Shown here: one piece after another, positions 1 through 3,630 of the stretch | Position numbering within the stretch: the stretch's first letter is position 1 | Layout: each line of letters begins with the position of its first letter | Origin: Ramlibacter sp. | Lineage (GTDB): Bacteria; Pseudomonadota; Gammaproteobacteria; Burkholderiales; Burkholderiaceae_C | NCBI GenBank assembly: GCA_028292185.1 | Contig: JAQGMT010000014.1 | Coordinates: forward strand, 1-5,586 | Reading direction: 5' to 3' | DNA length: 5,586 nucleotides | Position numbers and translations under genes: made by a program | The notes under the pieces: generated by a model | What the model saw: the letters and a program-made list of their open reading frames with translations, nothing else | What the model was told of the DNA's origin: nothing | Databases searched by the model: none

Positions 1-1382
1 TCCAGCGCCCGCTTGATGGTGCGCATCATGTCCACGCCGCCGACGCCGGCCTCGGTCACCAGGAAACCCATCTTGTGCAGACCCACGCCATGTTCGCCAG
101 TGCAGGTGCCTTCAAGGTTCAAGGCACGCGCAACCAGCTGGTGATTGAGTTTCTCGGCGATTTCGCGCTCTTGCGCGTTGTCGGGATCGAGCAGGTACCC
201 AAAGTGGAAGTTGCCATCGCCAACGTGGCCGACCAGGAAGTAGGGAATGCCGCTCTCGTCCGCTTCCTTCACGGAATCCAGCAGGCAATCGGCCAGCCGT
301 GAAATCGGCACGCAGGTGTCCGTCGAGATCGCGCGGCAACCTGGCCTGGACTGTATGGCGGCGAAATAGAAGTTATGCCGCGCTGCCCACAAGCGCGTGC
401 GCTCTTCGGGCGTGGTTGCCCACTCGAAGGCGTTGCCACCATGATCGGTTGCGATCTCCTGCACCGTCTCGGCCTGCTCCTTCACGCCCGCCGGCGAGCC
501 GTGGAATTCCATTAGCAGCATCGGTTCTTCGCGCAGCGTCAGCTTCGAATGCGCATTGACCATGCGAATGGAGTTCACGTCGAGCAACTCCACACGCGCA
601 ATCGGCACGCCCAGCTGGATGATCTGGATGGTGGTGCGCACCGCCGCCTCGATGCTGGGGAACGAGCAGATGGCCGCTGAGATGGCTTCAGGCAGGGGAT
701 ACAGCCGCACGGTGATTTCGGTGATGACGCCAAGCGTGCCCTCGCTGCCGACCATCAAGCGCGTGAGGTCGTAGCCGGCGCTCGATTTCTTCGCGCGAGT
801 GCCGGTGCGAATGACCTCGCCGCTGGCAGTGACGACCTCCAGGGCCAGCACGTTCTCGCGCATGGTGCCGTAGCGCACGGCGTTCGTACCGCTTGCGCGG
901 GTGGCGCTCATGCCTCCGATGCTCGCGTCGGCCCCTGGGTCGATCGGGAAGAACAAGCCGGTGCTCTTGACCTCTTCATTGAGCTGCTTGCGCGTGACAC
1001 CGGCCTGCACCGTCACGGTGAGATCTTCCGCGTTGATCGAGAGCACCTTGTTCATCCGGCTCACGTCGATGCTGATGCCGCCTTGCACTGCGAGCAGATG
1101 CCCTTCCAGCGAAGACCCCACCCCAAAGGGGATGACCGGAACCTCGTACTGGCTGGCGAGTTTCACGGCATCCGCGACGTCTTGCGTGCTTTCGGCAAAC
1201 ACCACCGCGGCGGGCGGCGGCGATTGGAACGAGGATTCGTCGCGGCCATGCTGTTCGCGCACGGCCATTGCGGTGGAGCAGTTCGCGCCGAAGCGGGCCT
1301 TCAACGCGTCGACGAAAGCGGCCGGCACCTCACGCTGATTGATTTCAGGAACGAGGTGCGAGATCTGGGTAGGGGCGTTCAT
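1..1382 (-). CDS. FAD-binding oxidase, D-lactate dehydrogenase (cytochrome)-like; C-terminus cut off by window edge
   Basis: Predicted flavoprotein of the GlcD/DLD family (COG0277), which oxidises a D-2-hydroxyacid, most likely D-lactate to pyruvate, and passes electrons to the respiratory chain. 460 full codons are visible; the family is usually about 470 residues, so only the last few are missing. Residues about 55-190 form the FAD-binding PCMH half, with the loop PFGVGSSLEGH (85-95) and GGMSATRASGTNAVRYGTM (156-174). Residues about 230-460 form the C-terminal catalytic half, with GHVGDGNFH (385-393) and CTGEHGVGLHK (427-437). By analogy with human D-2-hydroxyglutarate dehydrogenase and LDHD, H386, H393, E430 and H431 would be the metal and substrate site; all are present. 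No signal peptide or membrane segment is evident. The ATG at 1382 has a GGAG motif at 1389-1392, six bases upstream. It lies 87 bp downstream of an EF-hand gene on the same strand. Glycolate or D-2-hydroxyglutarate as substrate cannot be excluded. Confidence 0.9.
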   Translation of the reverse strand, partial: MNAPTQISHLVPEINQREVPAAFVDALKARFGANCSTAMAVREQHGRDESSFQSPPPAAVVFAESTQDVADAVKLASQYEVPVIPFGVGSSLEGHLLAVQGGISIDVSRMNKVLSINAEDLTVTVQAGVTRKQLNEEVKSTGLFFPIDPGADASIGGMSATRASGTNAVRYGTMRENVLALEVVTASGEVIRTGTRAKKSSAGYDLTRLMVGSEGTLGVITEITVRLYPLPEAISAAICSFPSIEAAVRTTIQIIQLGVPIARVELLDVNSIRMVNAHSKLTLREEPMLLMEFHGSPAGVKEQAETVQEIATDHGGNAFEWATTPEERTRLWAARHNFYFAAIQSRPGCRAISTDTCVPISRLADCLLDSVKEADESGIPYFLVGHVGDGNFHFGYLLDPDNAQEREIAEKLNHQLVARALNLEGTCTGEHGVGLHKMGFLVTEAGVGGVDMMRTIKRAL

Positions 1383-1396
1383 GCGGGTCTCCGGAA

Positions 1397-1454
1397 CAGC
1401 GTCAGTTTAAGCCCAGTCCCCCGGGGGCCCGCAGTGGCGGACTACTTGACGCTG
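1397..1454. repeat. Interrupted inverted repeat between EF-hand gene and oxidase gene
   Basis: Perfect 8-bp arms CAGCGTCA (1397-1404) and TGACGCTG (1447-1454) flank a 42-bp interior. The interior holds a second 5-bp pair, AGTCC (1415-1419) with GGACT (1439-1443), around the self-complementary CCCCCGGGGG (1418-1427). The minus-strand transcript could fold into a large imperfect stem here, but no T-tract follows, so an intrinsic terminator is not indicated. It could be a processing or attenuation structure in the leader of the oxidase gene, or chance in a GC-rich spacer. Confidence 0.35.
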
Positions 1455-1469
1455 GAGGCAAGCGGCGCG

Positions 1470-1805
1470 CTAGCGCGCAAATCCCGCCTCGTATTCGCTT
1501 CGGGTCAGTACGCCGTCCTTGTTCTGGTCCAGGTCTTCGAAACTGCGCGGCAGAATCGAAAGGCGCTGGGCTTCGGCACGCGAGAGCTGCCCGTCGCTGT
1601 CGCTGTCCGCAAGAGCGAACGCCTGGCGTATTTGTTCGGCGGTCCATCTCGCCGCTGGGACGGCTTGCGGCGGCGCTGCGCCGGTCGCCCCGGGTTGAAC
1701 CGCTGCCGGCGCGGGAAGAGCGGGCGTGCTGGGTGTTTGCGCCATCGCGGTTGCCGCCGTCAGGCAGGACACGGCGAAGATGAGGCGGAATGCGAAGTGC
1801 TTCAT
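1470..1805 (-). CDS. Small exported EF-hand calcium-binding protein (111 aa)
   Basis: The protein starts with a typical Sec signal peptide: K2 and R7, a hydrophobic stretch to about residue 20, and a likely signal peptidase I site A20-M21-A22/Q23. A Pro/Ala-rich linker follows (about 24-52), then two EF-hand loops: D67-E78 (DSDSDGQLSRAE) and D93-E104 (DQNKDGVLTRSE). Both loops keep oxygen ligands at positions 1, 3, 5, 9 and 12 and glycine at position 6, so calcium binding is expected, in the periplasm or outside the cell. The loops start only 26 residues apart, shorter than the roughly 36 of calmodulin-type pairs. The C-terminal 42-residue module is 27/42 identical by hand alignment to that of the neighbouring 206-aa protein, so the two are paralogues. 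GGAGAG (1812-1817) sits six bases before the ATG. The gene starts 15 bp after its paralogue's stop and is probably co-transcribed with it. The physiological role is unknown. Confidence 0.85.
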   Translation of the reverse strand: MKHFAFRLIFAVSCLTAATAMAQTPSTPALPAPAAVQPGATGAAPPQAVPAARWTAEQIRQAFALADSDSDGQLSRAEAQRLSILPRSFEDLDQNKDGVLTRSEYEAGFAR

Positions 1806-1820
1806 GTCAATCTCTCCAGG

Positions 1821-2441
1821 TCAGCGCAGGGCGTCTTCGTATTCGGAGCGAGTCAGAATGCCGTCGTGATTGCGATCCATTTCCTCGAAGGTGGAGGGCA
1901 TGATCGTCAGCCGCTGGGCTTCGGCCCGGGTCAATTCGCCGTCGCGGTTCGCGTCGGCGCCGATGAAGGACTGCGCAGCTTGCAAGGCGGTGTAAGGGCC
2001 GGCGCCCATGGCGGGATACTGCGGACCGGCCGGCACGCCGTAGCCGCCGGCGCCCATCACGGTGGTCTGCGGGGCCAGGTCGGCGCCGTTACCGCGTCCT
2101 CCACCAGTTGAGCCAGTAAGAGGAATCACGGTGCCCGCCGGCGAAGCCGTCGCGGTGGCACTGGTGGGCGGGGGCGGCAGTCCCGCAGGGAATTGGGAGC
2201 TCAACCCGGCGGGGTTTGGCAACGGTGACGGAAGGCCGGCCGGGCTGGGCATCGATGAAGCGAGACCGGCCGGATTGGGCGCACCCGGGCCCACCGCGCC
2301 CGGCGCCAAGACCGGAGACTGCCGCTGCGGCACGCCACGCACTGAGCGGCTGGGGCTCTGCGCCTGGCTGGACAGGGCGGCAGCACACAAGGCCAGGCTC
2401 AAGCCGAATTGCATGCTGAATCGAAAGCGGAAAGCATTCAT
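1821..2441 (-). CDS. Exported EF-hand protein with Pro-Ala-Gly-Leu repeat linker (206 aa)
   Basis: A signal peptide is clear: basic residues R5, R7, hydrophobic core about 10-24, and likely cleavage at S25-Q26-A27/Q28. Residues about 29-150 form a low-complexity Pro/Gly/Ala/Ser linker with four PAGL units (57-60, 67-70, 77-80, 85-88) and a Gly-rich patch (110-119). The C-terminus carries two complete EF-hand loops, D163-E174 (DANRDGELTRAE) and D189-E200 (DRNHDGILTRSE), again 26 residues apart. Calcium binding outside the cytoplasm is expected; the role is unknown. Two adjacent ATGs (2444 and 2441) are possible. AGGAG at 2449-2453 lies four bases from the first and seven from the second, so 2441 is preferred. 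The reading frame is open further upstream to 2573, but that extension would destroy the N-terminal signal peptide and skip the ribosome binding site. It is first in the leftward EF-hand pair and diverges from the cobalamin adenosyltransferase gene. Confidence 0.85.
   Translation of the reverse strand: MNAFRFRFSMQFGLSLALCAAALSSQAQSPSRSVRGVPQRQSPVLAPGAVGPGAPNPAGLASSMPSPAGLPSPLPNPAGLSSQFPAGLPPPPTSATATASPAGTVIPLTGSTGGGRGNGADLAPQTTVMGAGGYGVPAGPQYPAMGAGPYTALQAAQSFIGADANRDGELTRAEAQRLTIMPSTFEEMDRNHDGILTRSEYEDALR
2178..2279 (-). repeat. PAGL-containing decapeptide repeats inside the 206-aa EF-hand gene
   Basis: Four units ending in Pro-Ala-Gly-Leu occur at residues 55-60, 65-70, 75-80 and 85-88. The first three repeat every 10 residues (30 bp) and the last after 8. 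The DNA keeps related blocks such as CCGGCCGGATTGGGC and CCGGCCGGGCTGGGC on the plus strand, which suggests short tandem duplication. The segment probably acts as an extended spacer between the signal peptide and the EF-hand module. Confidence 0.7.
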
Positions 2442-2448
2442 CATCGAA

Positions 2449-2453
2449 CTCCT
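2449..2453 (-). promoter_or_regulatory. Ribosome binding site AGGAG deciding the start of the 206-aa EF-hand gene
   Basis: AGGAG on the minus strand is a near-consensus Shine-Dalgarno sequence. It is seven bases from the ATG at 2441 and four from the ATG at 2444, favouring 2441. Its first base pairs into the hairpin at 2453-2471. Confidence 0.7.
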
Positions 2454-2471
2454 GGCGGACGGGGTCCGCCA
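2453..2471 (-). promoter_or_regulatory. Perfect hairpin abutting the ribosome binding site of the EF-hand operon
   Basis: An 8-bp perfect inverted repeat, TGGCGGAC and GTCCGCCA, is separated by three bases (2461-2463). In the leftward transcript it forms a GC-rich hairpin with loop CCC whose 3' arm ends on the first base of the AGGAG motif. A stable structure touching the Shine-Dalgarno sequence may modulate translation, or may protect the transcript's 5' end. The same palindrome could instead be a protein-binding operator. No T-tract follows in either direction, so a terminator is unlikely. Confidence 0.5.
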
Positions 2472-2587
2472 TCCAGCAGTGCCCCGTCTCCATCTTTGCG
2501 ATCTTGCCCGGCCTTGGGCACGAGCCAAAGGCGGCAAACGGTGTAGGACTAACGCACAATCAAACCAGCACAACGAGGGGTTCCGAC

Positions 2588-3148
2588 ATGGGCAAGCGCT
2601 TGACGCAGATCGCCACCCGCACCGGCGACGACGGCACCACCGGGCTGGGCGACAACACGCGGGTACCCAAGGACAGCTTGCGCGTACACGCCATGGGCGA
2701 TGTGGACGAGCTGAACTCGCACATCGGCGTGCTGCTCAGCGAGCAATTGCCCGACGCCGTCCGCGGACTGCTGGTAGAGATCCAGCACCAACTGTTCAAT
2801 CTGGGCGGCGAACTTTCGATTCCTGGTTACGAATTGCTGAAGCCGGAAGCCGTGTTGGCGCTGGACCAGGCGCTCGCCGAGCACAACGCGAGCTTGCCCA
2901 AGCTCGAGGAGTTCATCCTGCCGGCGGGCACTCGCGCCGCCGCGCAAGCGCACGTGTGCCGCACGGTGGCACGCCGGGCTGAGCGCGCCGTTGTGGCGCT
3001 GGGCAGCACCGAATCTGTCCGGGAGGCGCCGCGGCATTACCTCAACCGCCTGAGCGACTTGATGTTTGTCCTCGCGCGGGTGCTCAACCGGGTGAACGGC
3101 GGCGATGACGTTTATTGGAAAAGCGAGAGGATGGCCCGCGCGGACTGA
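2588..3148 (+). CDS. pduO: PduO-type ATP:cob(I)alamin adenosyltransferase
   Basis: The enzyme transfers the adenosyl group of ATP to cob(I)alamin (EC 2.5.1.17), making adenosylcobalamin in the cytoplasm for enzymes such as methylmalonyl-CoA mutase. All main motifs of the Cob_adeno_trans family are present in its 186 residues: the N-terminal ATP-binding segment TRTGDDGTTGL (10-20), GDVDELNSHIG (37-47), FNLGGELS (70-77), FILPAG (109-114), RTVARRAER (125-133) and YLNRLSDLMF (151-160). F109, R125, R129 and N153 appear to match F112, R128, R132 and N156 described for Lactobacillus reuteri PduO (from memory). The length is typical for the short single-domain form. The ATG at 2588 is chosen because GAGGGG (2575-2580) lies upstream and the family begins just before the TRTGD motif; the open frame back to 2504 adds unrelated residues. 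The symbol denotes the family; no propanediol-utilisation genes are visible. No cobalamin riboswitch is recognisable upstream. It converges on the thioesterase gene. Confidence 0.94.
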   Translation: MGKRLTQIATRTGDDGTTGLGDNTRVPKDSLRVHAMGDVDELNSHIGVLLSEQLPDAVRGLLVEIQHQLFNLGGELSIPGYELLKPEAVLALDQALAEHNASLPKLEEFILPAGTRAAAQAHVCRTVARRAERAVVALGSTESVREAPRHYLNRLSDLMFVLARVLNRVNGGDDVYWKSERMARAD

Positions 3149-3151
3149 TCG

Positions 3152-3574
3152 CTACTTCGCTTGCAGCACCGCGAGCGTCAGGCGGGATACGCAGGTCAGC
3201 TCCTGCGCATCGTTGCGCAGATCGATCTGCCACACGTGGGTTGAGCGCCCGATGTGCACCGGCCGCGCGACGCCCGTCACCCAGCCCTTGGTCGCGCCGC
3301 GCAGGTGATTGGCGTTGATGTCCAGGCCGACCACCCGTTGGCCCTCGGGTGACGCATACAAGGCGCCGCACGACCCGAGCGTTTCTGCGAGCAGCACCGA
3401 CATCCCGCCGTGCAGCAGCCCGAAGGGCTGCCGGGTGCGGGCATCGACCGGCACGCGCCCACGAATGAAGTCGTCGCCAACCTCCAGGAACTCGATACCA
3501 AGATGTTCGACGGCTGTATCCACGTGCACCGCGGTGAGTTCTTGGACGGAGACCGGCTTTTTCCAAATGGGCAT
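3152..3574 (-). CDS. Hotdog-fold acyl-CoA thioesterase, YdiI/MenI-like (PaaI family)
   Basis: A 140-residue single hotdog domain (4HBT type) that hydrolyses an acyl-CoA thioester in the cytoplasm. It closely resembles E. coli YdiI (MenI), including the MPIWKK start, QPFGLLHGG (49-57), AETLGS (63-68), VVGLDINANH (81-90) and VWQIDLR (114-120). Q49, H55 and E64 correspond, with an offset of one, to YdiI catalytic residues Q48, H54 and E63 (from memory). The true substrate is uncertain. 1,4-Dihydroxy-2-naphthoyl-CoA would fit only if the organism makes menaquinone; an aromatic or general housekeeping acyl-CoA is as likely. The ATG at 3574 is chosen over an upstream GTG at 3604 because it matches the YdiI N-terminus. 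No Shine-Dalgarno motif precedes it, but a sigma70-like -10 box lies seven bases upstream, suggesting a leaderless or near-leaderless message. It faces the adenosyltransferase gene tail to tail and diverges from the acetoacetyl-CoA synthetase gene. Confidence 0.9.
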   Translation of the reverse strand: MPIWKKPVSVQELTAVHVDTAVEHLGIEFLEVGDDFIRGRVPVDARTRQPFGLLHGGMSVLLAETLGSCGALYASPEGQRVVGLDINANHLRGATKGWVTGVARPVHIGRSTHVWQIDLRNDAQELTCVSRLTLAVLQAK

Positions 3575-3581
3575 CGGCGCG

Positions 3582-3610
3582 ATTTTAGGGCACTCTCGAG
3601 GCACTGAAAA
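3582..3610 (-). promoter_or_regulatory. Candidate sigma70 promoter of the thioesterase gene
   Basis: Read on the minus strand, TTTTCA (3605-3610, 4/6 to TTGACA) and TAAAAT (3582-3587, 5/6 to TATAAT) are separated by exactly 17 bp. The -10 box ends seven bases before the ATG at 3574, so transcription would begin at or just before the start codon. It is one of the few AT-rich spots in this spacer, which supports the call, but chance matches of this quality do occur. Confidence 0.45.
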
Positions 3611-3630
3611 AGCGCGCTAAGCTTGGCCGC

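Noticed and set aside
1418..1427. CCCCCGGGGG as an intrinsic terminator core
   Set aside because: It is self-complementary with no room for a loop, and no T-run follows on either strand.
1755..1805. Lipoprotein signal at C14 of the 111-aa EF-hand protein
   Set aside because: The residues before the cysteine (A-V-S) fit a lipobox poorly and the hydrophobic core continues past it. Signal peptidase I cleavage after A22 fits better.
1083..2111. 342-codon plus-strand open frame across the oxidase start and both EF-hand genes
   Set aside because: It is Arg/Gly-rich without a domain, crosses three well-supported genes on the other strand, and has no supported start.
2442..2573. N-terminal extension of the 206-aa EF-hand protein to the start at 2573
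   Set aside because: The extension is Arg-rich and would bury the clear signal peptide. The AGGAG motif at 2449-2453 supports the ATG at 2441 or 2444.
2445..2587. Cobalamin riboswitch upstream of the adenosyltransferase gene
   Set aside because: The spacer is only 143 bp and I could not find the conserved B12-box or the needed architecture. I also found no convincing -10/-35 pair for either direction here, only a weak TGCCC/GGGCA stem at 2505-2520.
2062..2982. 306-codon plus-strand open frame over the 206-aa EF-hand gene and the adenosyltransferase
   Set aside because: It overlaps two genes with clear motifs; its composition is that of a frame-shifted shadow.
3575..3604. Thioesterase start at the GTG at 3604
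   Set aside because: The ten added residues are not part of the YdiI-type N-terminus and would place the promoter -10 box inside the coding region.
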